DNA from: Artemisia argyi
Lineage: Eukaryota; Streptophyta; Magnoliopsida; Asterales; Asteraceae
Direction of reading: 5' to 3'
Length of the DNA stretch: 64,000 nucleotides
NCBI GenBank assembly: GCA_030686995.1
Contig: CM060680.1
Location: forward strand, 79,040,616 to 79,104,615
Under the pieces are notes generated by a model, which did not search any database, was not told the DNA's origin, and worked only from the letters and a program-made list of their open reading frames with translations. Of the stretch, positions 10,524 to 22,444 are shown one piece after another. Both the position numbers and the translations under genes were made by a program. Each line of letters opens with the position of its first letter. Positions within the stretch are counted from its first letter, which is position 1.

Positions 10524-11435
10524 ATGGAGAATGCGAATCCACCATACTACCGACCACGAAACCCATTCACTCCTAATGACATCTTGATGTTCAAACAATA
10601 TCGAGATGAACCTATTTATGATGCATGAACTCGTTTTAAAAATTTACTACGAATAGTCCCTCATCATGGTTTCAATCTATGGTACCTAACTCAAATCTTT
10701 TACTATAGTGTCCACCTGTATGACCAAAGGTACATTGACGATTTTACCAACGGGGACCTTAGGGAATTAAATGCTGAAGAAGCATGGGATGCCATAGAAG
10801 ATTGTGCCCAATATTATTATAGAGTAGACAACCCGACAAACAACATCACAAATCAATCAATAACAAGTTTGAAGGAGCAAACAGGAAGTTTGTCTGGGGA
10901 GGATTACTTAGGGATACCTGCGTGGATGTCACCTAAAATCATAGTACAAAACAAACACATAGGTAATCTAGGTACAATGGAGGATGAGGTGGACAATCCA
11001 AGCCCACAAAGTACCCCACAAGTCCTACCATCATTTGAGGCACATAAACCGCCCGTGACTTACCCGGAAGAAGTAGAAGAGACTATAGGAACCCCAATTG
11101 AGGTAGAACCCTTGGACCAAGCACCACTAGAGGATATAGGTTTGAATACTTGTAGTGATAACCTTACTCCTAGTTCTAGGGAATTTCCTAATGTTGATGA
11201 ACTGGAACCTCAACCTTTACACAACTTCCCATCCTTAGATTTATTTCTAGGAGACAAAAGAGGAACCGACCCACCCATCAACCTATATTATCCGGGTAGT
11301 TTTAGGATGAAGGAAGCCATTCACTCACCCCCTTCACCTCACGTGGCATATTTCCACCCTAAGGGTGTGTATCACTACTTCCACCCACACTTAATCCTAA
11401 GAGTAAGGAAAACCTCCCCTATTTCCGTTAAATAA
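10524..11435 (+). pseudogene. W unit 1 gag-remnant frame with one nonsense codon
   Basis: This is the counterpart of the 303-residue X frame, with the same start and same length (304 codons including stop). It is interrupted by TGA at codon 35 (10626-10628), where X has a tryptophan codon. The rest stays open to the natural stop at 11433-11435. It encodes a shortened gag fragment plus an acidic P/E-rich tail of unknown role. Confidence 0.8.
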
Positions 11436-13646
11436 GGGTAGAGTCAGGCTCGTGACTCGAACAAAAACAAGCGCTTCTTGGGAGGCAACCCATGTTTTTA
11501 ATTGTTTGATGTTTTTATTTTATTTCTTTGTTTGTGTCATATATGCTTAATCATAGTTGTTTAATTTTCATGTTTCGAATAATTTGTGAAAATGCTTTAT
11601 TTTGTTTTTAACCTCGTCTTAATTGCATATAAAGTTATTTTACAAAAAGATAAGTGCAGGGAAATTTATATCTTGTTAAAAAGAACTAAATTCGAACATG
11701 AAAACTTCACAATTCATGATTAGCATATATTCTATCTGTTTGTGTGTCAATAATTGTGGATATGTTTTATGAATTCCTATTTGTAATTCATTCCACAAGT
11801 ATCCTATCCTTTTGTTGCTTTGTCTTGTTTCTATTTCTAAGTCTGGAATTACATCTAGTTGTGATTTTTGTTCGGTTTGATGCTTTGGTTTTTGTGTTTG
11901 TTGATTACAGGACAAGAAGATGATTTATATTTCTGGAGGGAAGCTTTCAACGTTCGTCTTCTTGGAGGTAGATTTAACCATGTTGTCACATTATCCACGG
12001 TGAACGAATCAGGGGAGTATTAGTTTCTTTCATTCTTATTTGTTTACTTTTACATCTTTTATCTAGAACATTGGGGACAATGTTTGGTTTAAGTGTAGGG
12101 AGGGTATATTAGAAACTATTACTCCACTTGGTTTTTGTTTTGTTTAATAGTGAATGTGTAATAAAACTGAGAGAAATATTTGTTAGGGCAATTTTAGCAC
12201 CAAATTTAAAATTTTTTGCAACATGTAGGAGTGAAACTTTAGTCTTAATAAGCGTCTCATGGATAGGAGTTGTATGACTAGCACAAAAACCATACCACTC
12301 AAAAATTTCCACCCCAAATATGTGAGGTTCGCCCTTAGATCTTTAGGAAAAAGCATTCATTGTTGGTGCTTATGAGTGTACCAGTAGTATTTAGATTCTA
12401 GAACTTGTGATAGCGATGCATCCCGAGACCGCTAGTGAGACTACATTCGTGTAGTTAGGATTTACTACATGATAAGAGGCATTAGGATAACCCTTGTTCT
12501 ACACCTGTAATATAATTACATTGACTTCATAGGTCAAGTAATTCTCCCACACCTTTGCGTTGTACTCATTTTTAGTACACGATACCCCTAGTACACCCCT
12601 CCGAGCCTATCTTTTCGTTTCTAACTTTAAGCATTTTACTTAAAGGAAGAATTTGTTTACAATCCACCCCAAATGTGCAACCAAATCGCCTTAGCCTTCC
12701 TTGTATGCACTCATCTTTAGTGCGTTATTGTTAATTGTTTAAACCCTTTGTTAGTTGTCTAATTGATTACATGGTTGCTAAGTCGAGTCATATCTTGTAC
12801 AAATTGTTTTGGGACGATTGGGACTCATGGGTAAAGTACTATTGTAATGGAGTAATGAGGATGATGTCAATTATTACCCCCATATGTGCGTTAATATTTA
12901 AAAGTACTCCAAGTGTTTTGATTATCTTGATTCGAGTCATTAGAATAGTTGATTGTAAAGTATGTAAAAGCTCAAGTGTAGGGGGGAAACGAGCTCCCTT
13001 TGATGTATTGTTTTGGATGGTAGAGTAAGAGTGTATGCAAAAAAAAAAAAAAAAAAAAAAAGAAATCGAAAAAAAAAAAGAAAGAAAAAAAATAGAAAAA
13101 GAAAAGAGAAAAACATACGGGCTTTTATTTATGTTTAAGTCAAATAGTGTCTTGAAAAAAAAATCCAAAAAGAGTCGTAGTTAGTTTAAATTCGCCTCAT
13201 TGTACATGTAGTTAACTAAGACAATTGACTTGCCACCAGTAAAATATCCGTTTATCCAACAAAACCGTGTCTTCCATATCCCCTACACCTAACGTTATAA
13301 CCCTTTAAAAAACCTCTTTGATAGTTTATCCTAGGTGCTTACGCCAAGTGGTGGAGGTTTGATCCTTTCCCAAGCCTATGGTAATCTATTTGCTATGACA
13401 GGTAAAGAGTGATATTTCTCCATTTTCAATTATGACATATAAATTTACAACACCCGAGAGATGAGAGTATCCAAATACTTAATGTGAGGTGCTAGTGTAT
13501 AATTTCCGTGCTTGTTTTGATTAAAGTGGAACGATCATTTGTTGTAATTACTTTTATATTAGTGTTAGATGACCCCTAACTTGTATTTTTATTAGTGGAA
13601 AAGCTCATTTGCTTGAGGACAAGCAAATCCCAAGTGTAGGGATATA
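11436..13646 (+). other. W unit 1 3' noncoding region
   Basis: No gene is visible. It holds the post-stop stem-loop GAGTCAGGCTCGTGACTC (11441-11458) and the GGGAGGCAACCCATG block (11469-11494). AAGTGTAGGG boxes lie at 12091-12100, 12974-12983 and 13632-13641, the last adjoining LTR 2 as the likely polypurine tract. An A-rich low-complexity run occupies about 13040-13110. Confidence 0.65.
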
Positions 13647-15161
13647 TGATAAGGCGAAAAATGAACCGTTTTTAGGGGGTCATTTTAGCCCGAATTCGAA
13701 TTTATTTGATCAAATATTGCCCTAAATCGTTCCATTTGTGATTTTAGGTACTTTGGAAGTGAATTCTGGAAAAGGAAGCATTTTGGACGTTTTTGGAGCA
13801 TAAAAGTGAAGAAAACGACAAAGTCTTAATTTTCCTTGCTGGGAACAGTACCTGACGGCGTCAAGTGGCTTTTCATGACGGCGTCAAGAGTAAAAGTGGT
13901 GACGGCCCAGAGAGAATGTGAAGGCGTCACCCAAGGCCATCACGTGTTAATTGGTCAAAACTTGCGCGCGTGGTAGCTGACACCGTTTTGGCCATAACTT
14001 TTGCATACGAAATCGGATTTGAGCGATTCAAAAAATAAAATGAAGAGGACGAAGGGATCTACAATTTGGTGAAAAAATGGTCTTGACGGCATCAAGAGAA
14101 CGAGCTGACGCCGTCAAGCCTTGCCGACAGAAAACATGCCTATAAATATAACTTCATAACTTCACTTTTTGTAAGCCCTAAACCCTAAGGTCGATTCCTG
14201 GGTTTAGGTGGGTGTTTTTCCAGCAACTTAGAGGGTTTCAATCACTCCGTAAACATCATGTATTAGTTTGATGATTCTATCTCAACTATGTCTTTCATTA
14301 TTCTTGTTGATTGTCCTTCTTTGATTATGTTTTGTTAATTCACCTTGTGTCTACTTATTATTATGTGAAACTTGTATATAATTGATTAGATCTCATTGAT
14401 TTCTTGTTGATGTGTGTGTCTATCTCCATCAATTAAGGCGTGACAACTTCAATAGATCTAGTTGGTTTAGTTTATAATTCTTGTTTCCTATTGATTCTTG
14501 TTTTGATTGAATGATTTATATGTTAGGCTTAAGAAAACTGGCAGATCTCCAAATGGTAACATGCTTGAACGTCTTAGGAAACATGAACCGATTGCACTAA
14601 GGTCTTTATTGGTTGTATTTAATGCATGAGCCACTGTTTACAATCCCTATGGTTGTGCTGGGCATGGTATAGGAGGAGATAAGAGCTCATAGAATTGGGG
14701 AGTTATGTGCGATACCCCATGAATGGTATTAAGGAATACAACCCGTCAATTAAAACAAGGTTACAATTCAATAGGTAGAATTGGATAGCTAGCAAGGAAT
14801 AACATATCATAGGTAGACATGCTTCACTTATCTTGTAGAACCTTAGTTTAGTTTTCTTGTTAATTAGTTTAATTAGTAGCTTTTGGGTTAGTTGATTAGC
14901 AACTAATTCCGCCCACTTTCCCAATACCCGAGATTTTTACTTGCTTTTCATAAAATATAAAAATACAAAAAGAATCATCCTTCACCTTTAGACCTAGTTA
15001 GATTAATTTCAATCCTAACGACACTATTCCTAGCTGAACGATCAATCCCCCGGTACTTGTCACTATACTATACTACAACGATCAGGTACACTGCCTGGTG
15101 GGGGTTGTAAGCTTCTCAAGATCCCTTGAGAGGTAAAGCCTGTTGCGATTCCCACGCATCA
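13647..15161 (+). repeat. W LTR 2 (1515 bp), shared by both units
   Basis: It has the same ends as LTR 1 and acts as 3' LTR of unit 1 and 5' LTR of unit 2. The tRNA-Asp-like antisense segment is at 15054-15081. Confidence 0.92.
15054..15081 (-). other. tRNA-Asp 5'-half-like sequence in W LTR 2 (antisense to the element)
   Basis: It is identical by eye to the copy in LTR 1 and lies 86 nt upstream of the unit 2 primer site. Confidence 0.72.
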
Positions 15162-15167
15162 AGTTTT

Positions 15168-15186
15168 TGGCGCCGCAGCCCGGGGA
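15168..15186 (+). other. W unit 2 primer binding site (tRNA-Asp)
   Basis: It has the same sequence as the unit 1 site, directly after LTR 2. Confidence 0.82.
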
Positions 15187-15346
15187 ATAGTTATTGTTTA
15201 GGTTGAACTTGATTTTTATTAGGTCTACTCATTAGATTCCCTTTTAGTGAGATTTTTATTTTCTTTTTATTAGCTTTCTTGTAGTCTATCTTTTCTTTGT
15301 GCATTTGTTCGTAGAAACCTTTCCATTGACTCTTCCGTTCACCATT

Positions 15347-16258
15347 ATGGAGAATGCGAATCCACCATACTACCGACCACGAAACCCATTCACTCCTAAT
15401 GACATCTTGATGTTCAAACAATATCGAGATGAACCTATTTATGATGCATGAACTTGTTTTAAAAATTTACTACGAATAGTCCCTCATCATGGTTTCAATC
15501 TATGGTACCTAACTCAAATCTTTTACTATAGTGTCCACCCGTATGACCAAAGGTACATTGACGATTTTACCAACGGGGACCTTAGGGAATTAAATGCTGA
15601 AGAAGCATGGGATGCCATAGAAGATTGTGCCCAATATTATTATAGAGTAGACAACCCGACAAACAACATCACAAATCAATCAATAACAAGTTTGAAGGAG
15701 CAAACAGGAAGTTTGTCTGGGGATGATTACTTAGGGATACCTGCCTGGATGTCACCTAAAATCATAGTACAAAACAAACACATAGGTAATCTAGGTACAA
15801 TGGAGGATGAGGTGGACAATCCAAGCCCATAAAGTACCCCACAAGTCCTACCATCATTTGAGGCACATACACCGCCCGTGACTTACCCGGAAGAAGTAGA
15901 AGAGACTATAGGAACCCCAATTGAGGTAGAACCCTTGGACCAAGCACCACTAGAGGATATAGGTTTGAATACTTGTAGTGATAACCTTACTCCTAGTTCT
16001 AGGGAATTTCCTAATGTTGATGAACCGGAAACTCAACCTTTACACAACTTCCCATCCTTAGATTTATTTCTAGGAGACAAAAGAGGAACCGACCCACCCA
16101 TCAACCTATATTATCCGGGTAGTTTTAGGATGAAGGAAGCCATTCACTCACCCCCTTCACCTCACGTGGCATATTTCCACCCTAAGGGTGTGTATCACTA
16201 CTTCCACCCATACTTAATCCTAAGAGTAAGGAAAACCTCCCCTATTTCCGTTAAATAA
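15347..16258 (+). pseudogene. W unit 2 gag-remnant frame with two nonsense codons
   Basis: This is the same 304-codon frame as in X and W unit 1. It shares the codon-35 TGA (15449-15451) with unit 1 and has an additional TAA at 15830-15832 (CAA in unit 1). The shared stop was present before the tandem was made. Confidence 0.8.
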
Positions 16259-18527
16259 GGGTAGAGTCAGGCTCGTGACTCGAACAAAAACAAGCGCTTC
16301 TTGGGAGGCAACCCATGTTTTTAATTGTTTGATGTTTTTATTTTATTTATTTGTTTGTGTCATATATGCTTAATCATAGTTGTTTAATTTTCATGTTTCG
16401 AATAATTTGTGAAAATGCTTTATTTTGTTTTTAACCTCGTCTTAATTGCATATAAAGTTATTTTACAAAAAGATAAGTGCAGGGAAATTTATATCTTGTT
16501 AAAAAGAACTAAATTCGAACATGAAAACTTCACAATTCATGATTAGCATATATTCTATCTGTTTGTGTGTCAATAATTGTGGATATGTTTTATGAATTCC
16601 TATTTGTAATTCATTCCACAAGTATCCTATTCTTTTGTTGCTTTGTCTTGTTTCTATTTCTAAGTCTGGAATTACATCTAGTTGTGATTTTTGTTCGGTT
16701 TGATGCTTTGGTTTTTGTGTTTGTTGATTACAGGACAAGAAGATGATTTATATTTCTGGAGGGAAGCTTTCAACGTTCGTCTTCTTGGAGGTAGATTTAA
16801 CCATGTTGTCACATTATCCACGGTGAACGAATCAGGGGAGTATTAGTTTCTTTCATTCTTATTTGTTTACTTTTACATCTTTTATCTAGAACATTGGGGA
16901 CAATGTTTGGTTTAAGTGTAGGGAGGGTATATTAGAAACTATTACTCCACTTGGTTTTTGTTTTGTTTAATAGTGAATGTGTAATAAAACTGAGAGAAAT
17001 ATTTGTTAGGGCAATTTTAGCACCAAATTTAAAATTTTTTGCAACATGTAGGAGTGAAACTTTAGTCTTAATAAGCGTCTCATGGATAGGAGTTGTATGA
17101 CTAGCACAAAAACCATACCACTCAAAAATTTCCACCTCCAAATATGTGAGGTTCGCCCTTAGATCTTTAGGAAAAAGCATTCATTGTTGGTGCTTATGAG
17201 TGTACCAGTAGTATTTAGATTCTAGAACTTGTGATAGCGATGCATCCCGAGACCGCTAGTGAGACTACATTCGTGTAGTTAGGATTTACTACATGATAAG
17301 AGGCATTAGGATAACCCTTGTTCTACACCTGTAATATAATTACATTGACTTCATAGGTCAAGTAATTCTCCCACACCTTTGCGTTGTACTCATTTTTAGT
17401 ACACGATACCCCTAGTACACCCCTCCGAGCCTATCTTTTTGTTTCTAACTTTAAGAATTTTACTTAAAGGAAGAATTTGTTTACAATCCACCCCAAATGT
17501 GCAACCAAATCGCCTTAGCCTTCCTTGTATGCACTCATCTTTAGTGCGTTATTGTTAATTGTTTAAACCCTTTGTTAGTTGTCTAATTGATTACATGGTT
17601 GCTAAGTCGAGTCATATCTTGTACATATTGTTTTGGGACGATTGGGACTCATGGGTAAAGTACTATTGTAATGGAGTAATGGGGATGATGTCAATTATTA
17701 CCCCATATGTGCGTTAATATTTAAAAGTACTCCAAGTGTTTTGATTATCTTGATTCGAGTCATTAGAATAGTTGATTGTAAAGTATGTAAAAGCTCAAGT
17801 GTAGGGAGGAAACGAGCTCCCTTTGATGTATTGTTTTGGATGGTAGAGTAAGAGTGTATGCAAAAAAAAAAAAATAAAAAAATAAAAAAATAAAAAAAAA
17901 AAGAAATCGAAAAAAAAAAGAAAAAGAAAGAAAAAAAATAGAAAAAGAAAAGAGAAAAACATACGGGCTACCATTCGTTTCTTTTATTTATGTTTAAGTC
18001 AAATAGTGTCTTGAAAAAAAAATCCAAAAAGAGTCGTAGTTAGTTTAAATTGAGTCGAGTCTTGGCTTAGCAACGCCTCATTGTACATGTAGTTAACTAA
18101 GACAATTGACTTGCCACCAGTAAAATATCCGTTTATCCAACAAAACCGTGTCTTCCATATCCCCTACACCTAACGTTATAACCCTTTAAAAGACCTCTTT
18201 GATAGTTTATCCTAGGTGCTTACGCCAAGTGGTGGAGGTTTGATCCTTTCCCAAACCTATGGTAATCTATTTGCTATGACAGGTAAAGAGTGATATTTCT
18301 CCATTTTCAATTATGACATATAAATTTACAACACCCGAGAGATGAGAGTATCCAAATACTTAATGTGAGGTGCTAGTGTATAATTTCCGTGCTTGTTTTG
18401 ATTAAAGTGGAACGATCATTTGTTGTAATTACTTTTATATTAGTGTTAGATGACCCCTAACTTGTATTTTTATTAGTGGAAAAGCTCATTTGCTTGAGGA
18501 CAAGCAAATCCCAAGTGTAGGGATATA
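16259..18527 (+). other. W unit 2 3' noncoding region
   Basis: No gene is visible. The layout repeats unit 1, with the stem-loop at 16264-16281 and the GGGAGGC block at 16292-16317. The A-rich run (about 17862-17950) is longer and differently interrupted than in unit 1, and about 50 bp near 17970-18080 that unit 1 has lost are retained. Confidence 0.65.
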
Positions 18528-20042
18528 TGATAAGGCGAAAAATGAACCGTTTTTAGGGGGTCATTTTAACCCGAATTCGAATTTATTTGATCAAATATTG
18601 CCCTAAATCGTTCCATTTGTGATTTTAGGTACTTTGGAAGTGAATTCTGGAAAAGGAAGCATTTTGGACGTTTTTGGAGCATAAAAGTGAAGAAAACGAC
18701 AAAGTCTTAATTTTCCTTGCTGGGAACAGTACCTAACGGCGTCAAGTGGCTTTTCATGACGGCGTCAAGAGTAAAAGTGGTGACGGCCCAGAGAGAATGT
18801 GAAGGCATCACCCAAGGCCGTCACGTGTTAATTGGTCAAAACTTGCGCGCGTGGTAGCTGACACCGTTTTGGCCATAACTTTTGCATACAAAATCGGATT
18901 TGAGCGATTCAAAAAATAAAACGAAGAGGACGAAGAGATCTACAATTTGGTGAAAAAATGGTCTTGACGGCGTCAAGAGAACGAGCTGACGCCGTCAAGC
19001 CTTGCCGACAGAAAACATGCCTATAAATATAACTTCATAACTTCACTTTTTGTAAGCCCTAAACCCTAAGGTCGATTCCTGGGTTTAGGTGGGTGTTTTT
19101 CCAGCAACTTAGAGGGTTTCAATCACTCCGTAAACATCATGTATTAGTTTGATGATTCTATCTCAACTATGTCTTTCATTATTCTTGTTGATTGTCCTTC
19201 TTTGATTATGTTTTGTTAATTCACCTTGTGTCTACTTATGATTATGTGAAACTTGTATATAATTGATTAGATCTCATTGATTTCTTGTTGATGTGTGTGT
19301 CTATCTCCATCAATTAAGGCGTGACAACTTCAATAGATCTAGTTGGTTTAGTTTATAATTTTTGTTTCCTATTGATTCTTGTTTTGATTGAATGATTTAT
19401 ATGTTAGGCTTAAGAAAACTGGCAGATCTCCAAATGGTAACATGCTTGAACGTCTTAGGAAACATGAACCGATTGCACTAAGGTCTTTATTGGTTGTATT
19501 TAATGCATGAGCCACTGTTTACAATCCCTATGGTTGTGCTGGGCATGGTATAGGAGGAGATAAGAGCTCATAGAATTGGGGAGTTATGTGCGATACCCCA
19601 TGAATGGTATTAAGGAATACAACCCGTCAATTAAAACAAGGTTACAATTCAATAGGTAGAATTGGATAGCTAGCAAGGAATAACATATCATAGGTAGACA
19701 TGCTTCACTTATCTTGTAGAACCTTAGTTTAGTTTTCTTGTTAATTAGTTTAATTAGTAGCTTTTGGGTTAGTTGATTAGCAACTAATTCCGCCCACTTT
19801 CCCAATACCCGAGATTTTTACTTGCTTTTCATAAAATATAAAAATACAAAAAGAATCATCCTTCACCTTTAGACCTAGTTAGATTAATTTCAATCCTAAC
19901 GACACTATTCCTAGCTGAACGATCAATCCCCCGGTACTTGTCACTATACTATACTACAACGATCAGGTACACTGCCTGGTGGGGGTTGTAAGCTTCTCAA
20001 GATCCCTTGAGAGGTAAAGCCTGTTGCGATTCCCACGCATCA
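18528..20042 (+). repeat. W LTR 3 (1515 bp)
   Basis: It ends CCCACGCATCA, followed by the TSD ACTTG. The tRNA-Asp-like antisense segment is at 19935-19962. Confidence 0.92.
19935..19962 (-). other. tRNA-Asp 5'-half-like sequence in W LTR 3 (antisense to the element)
   Basis: Same sequence as in LTRs 1 and 2. Confidence 0.72.
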
Positions 20043-20047
20043 ACTTG

Positions 20048-20274
20048 AAGAAGCTTGTGACGCCGTCAGGTACTGTTCCCAGCAAGAAAAATTAAGACTT
20101 TGCCGTTTTCTTCACTTTTATGCTCCAAAAACGTCCAAAATGCGTCCTTTTCCATAATTCACTCCAAAAGTACCTAAAATCACAAAAGGAATGATTTAGG
20201 GCAATATTTGATCAAATAAATTCAATTCCGGGCTTAAATGACCCCCGAAAAACGGATCATTTTTCGTCTCATCA
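20048..20274 (-). repeat. X 5' LTR remnant (first ~227 bp)
   Basis: On the minus strand it starts TGATGAGACGAAAAATGATC and matches the start of the X 3' LTR with about 4% difference by eye. The remaining ~1.4 kb of this LTR was deleted. The join to the PBS side falls at a shared TGA (…AACTTGA / TGAAGAAG…), consistent with microhomology-mediated deletion. Confidence 0.8.
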
Positions 20275-20279
20275 GCTCT

Positions 20280-22161
20280 CGATCTCGTATAACTCGTAAG
20301 GTTCCCGTTTTATTTTTCAAAAATGCATTTCATTTCGTAAAGCATTCAAAATTATAATTATATTGTTATTTATAGTAGTTTATTTATAATAACGTTCCCG
20401 ACATTTATTATACTATTCTCATAGTATAATATATATCGTTACATTATTATTTTTATTACTCGTGACCACTTTATTTTTAATATACGCACTTGTATAAATA
20501 TATATACGTTTTTTCATTTATATATTTATATAAATGTTTATTTCATTAATATAATTTATTACGAGTCTTTATTATTAAGTCTAATTATAGTTAATATCGA
20601 GTTATACAAGATGAGTCACATGTCTAAGTCATCACTTTCGGCTCATTGTCCAAATCCAAGTGCTAGGGCGTTTTGCCGAAATCAATCGTTGACTAGAAAG
20701 TCAACGTGACTCCGACTCGCACAACTATGAGTCCAAAGTAATACCATCCAAACCACAACTCCGTCATATGTCCCATTTCACATGCTACAACAATAAGGTC
20801 CGACTACGGCACCTTTCTAACCTATCTCCGTCAATCTAATAATCGTCACACAATCGGTACCCGATATCACACCTCGTCAACACAACCTCAAAATACAAGT
20901 CCATTGCCGGGACCACAAGGTTTTGGCCTAAAAGTAACCAACGACAACGACAAGAGCATAACACAACAACAAAAGAAAACATCACAATATCAATCAAAAT
21001 GGGTCAAAAATCAAGTAAACTTCGACCCGGAAGACCCGTTTGGGTCTCGGTCTACCATTCGAGCCAAAGGAAAACCACAACGAGACCATAAGGGTCTCGG
21101 TTAGCTCCAACCCATAAACAATCAAAGCAAACGGACCAAGGGGTCACGTTTAAGCTCATACGAGCTCCAATACCACACCAAGGGGTCACGTTAAGCCCCC
21201 AACGAGCCACAATATCAAAACCAAACGCATCCAAATAACCAAATCCGAGCACCAAATCAAGAAAAAGTCGACACCCATGGATACCATTTTTAGTTTTATA
21301 TCAAAACCCATTTTCATCTTTAATTTTTATACCCAATAACAAGATTAAATCCGGTTTGACTCGAAATAGTCAAACCCGACGCATAACCCACGATTTCTCA
21401 CCTTCCAAACGAATAAAAACCAAGAAAATTAATGGTGGTGTGGTGTGTGATGTTTGTAGGCGGCGGTATCAAGAAGAACGGAGGGGGAGGGTTTGTTTGG
21501 GCGCGTGTTTCATACCACAAGAACAAGGGATTGATGGTGAGTATTTTGGTGGTGGTGGTGTTGCATGAAAGTAACGGTGGTGGTGTTGTTGCGACCAAAA
21601 GAGAGAAGAGGGGGAGAGTTTTTTTTTTTTTGATATTATGAGGGTTAGGGTTAGGGGTGAGGGTAGTTATACCCGAATTTTACACATTGGTCCCTAAAGT
21701 TTCATGTTTCCAAAATGAGCCACAATAGCTTTTAGGTTTAGTAAAATATTACTAATCGGTTTTCCCGTAACACGATCATTTACTTTCAAAAATATTAAAT
21801 GTCGCCAAAATATATTTTTATAAGTCACCATTAGTTCCCAAAGACACTTCCCAAAATATATATAAGATAAAACATTCATTTAACATATAAACGCGACCGT
21901 TATCCAAAAGATTTAAACTCGTTAGGTTTTCCTAGTGCCGGTGTCAACGTAGTGCAACGAAAACGTCTCAACAATAATTCACAACATAAATATCTCATAA
22001 TAAGTCAATAACCGAATTCAATATCTCATAAACTTCAAAATTTAAAACGTCGGTTTAAATTTCCTAAATCAGTTACGAATAACATTTCAATTATATAATA
22101 AAACTTCAAACTTTTAATGTAATGCGGGTTTTAAAGTTTCCCAAATTTTCCTGTTGTCACA
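20280..22161. other. Right half of Y; no gene seen
   Basis: AT-rich sequence gives way to a GT/GGTGGT-rich stretch (21430-21600), a short T run, and three TTAGGG-like units near 21640. Short frames on both strands here overlap each other, use low-complexity codons, and are not credible genes. Confidence 0.6.
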
Positions 22162-22166
22162 AGTAC

Positions 22167-22270
22167 TCTCCTAAATTTCGGCGTCTAGGAGGATGGTTTT
22201 GTTGTGGTGGGTTTTGTGGATGGTTTTGTTGTGGTGGGTTGATGGGGTCAAAGAGATTACCACCTTCCAT
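22167..22270 (-). pseudogene. Z gag N-terminal segment, separated from the main frame by Y
   Basis: A minus-strand ATG at 22270 opens a proline/glutamine/asparagine-rich N-terminus with a short internal duplication (PPQQNHP repeated). It ends in a basic RRR stretch at the AGTAC target site. The frame continues without shift at 2581 on the other side of Y, confirming that Y interrupted this gene. Confidence 0.82.
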
Positions 22271-22444
22271 GATGGCGGATGGTAACGGTGACGAACAAAG
22301 GAAACAAAAAAAAAAGATAGACTAAAGAAGATCTATAAAAATAAAAATAAAAATCTTACTAGAAAGGAATCTAGCAAGTAGACCTAATAAAAAGAGATTT
22401 CAACCTAAACAATAACTATTCCCCGGGCTGCAGCGCCAAAAACT
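22271..22444 (-). other. Z leader and primer binding site (tRNA-Asp)
   Basis: The primer site is at 22438-22421 on the minus strand (TGGCGCTGCAGCCCGGGG), seven bases inside the LTR end. The leader matches that of X and W closely (AATAGTTATTGTTTAGGTTG...), showing common descent. Confidence 0.78.

Larger units (their letters stand above)
8823..20042 (+). mobile_element. Element W: tandem LTR-internal-LTR-internal-LTR retrotransposon
   Basis: Three near-identical LTRs (8823-10338, 13647-15161, 18528-20042) alternate with two near-identical internal regions (10339-13646, 15162-18527). The whole array is flanked by one 5-bp duplication, ACTTG (8818-8822 and 20043-20047). It therefore entered X as one element and was enlarged later, most simply by unequal recombination between LTRs. 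Only scattered single-base and poly-A length differences are visible between units, so it is the youngest layer here. It has no pol genes and must have been mobilised in trans. Confidence 0.9.
3976..20274 (-). mobile_element. Element X: short non-autonomous LTR retrotransposon of the Z family
   Basis: X's own sequence is 3976-8822 plus 20048-20274, all on the minus strand. It has a complete 3' LTR (3976-5594), an internal region with a 303-residue frame, and a tRNA-Asp primer site (8814-8796). Only the first ~227 bp of its 5' LTR remain (20048-20274). The flanks are GCCCT (3971-3975) and GCTCT (20275-20279), a TSD with one change. The two LTR ends differ at roughly 9 of 227 positions by eye. 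LTR ends are TGAT...ATCA as in Z and W. Loss of most of the 5' LTR came before the W insertion. Confidence 0.85.
2582..22161. mobile_element. Element Y: probable 3.3 kb solo LTR, inserted in the Z gag gene
   Basis: Y's own sequence is 2582-3975 plus 20280-22161 (about 3.28 kb). It begins TGTAACACCC and ends TTGTCACA (TGT...ACA). It is flanked by the 5-bp duplication AGTAC at 2577-2581 and 22162-22166, and the gag reading frame of Z resumes exactly across that site. No primer site, polypurine tract or transposase gene was found, so a solo LTR left by LTR-LTR recombination is the simplest reading. TGTAACACCC starts are common in Ty3 LTRs. The orientation is not certain. The right half contains GT-rich and telomere-like short runs (21635-21660). 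Confidence 0.75.

Noticed and set aside
21635..21660. Interstitial telomere repeat
   Set aside because: Only about three TTAGGG-like units of imperfect form, and the usual plant unit is TTTAGGG.
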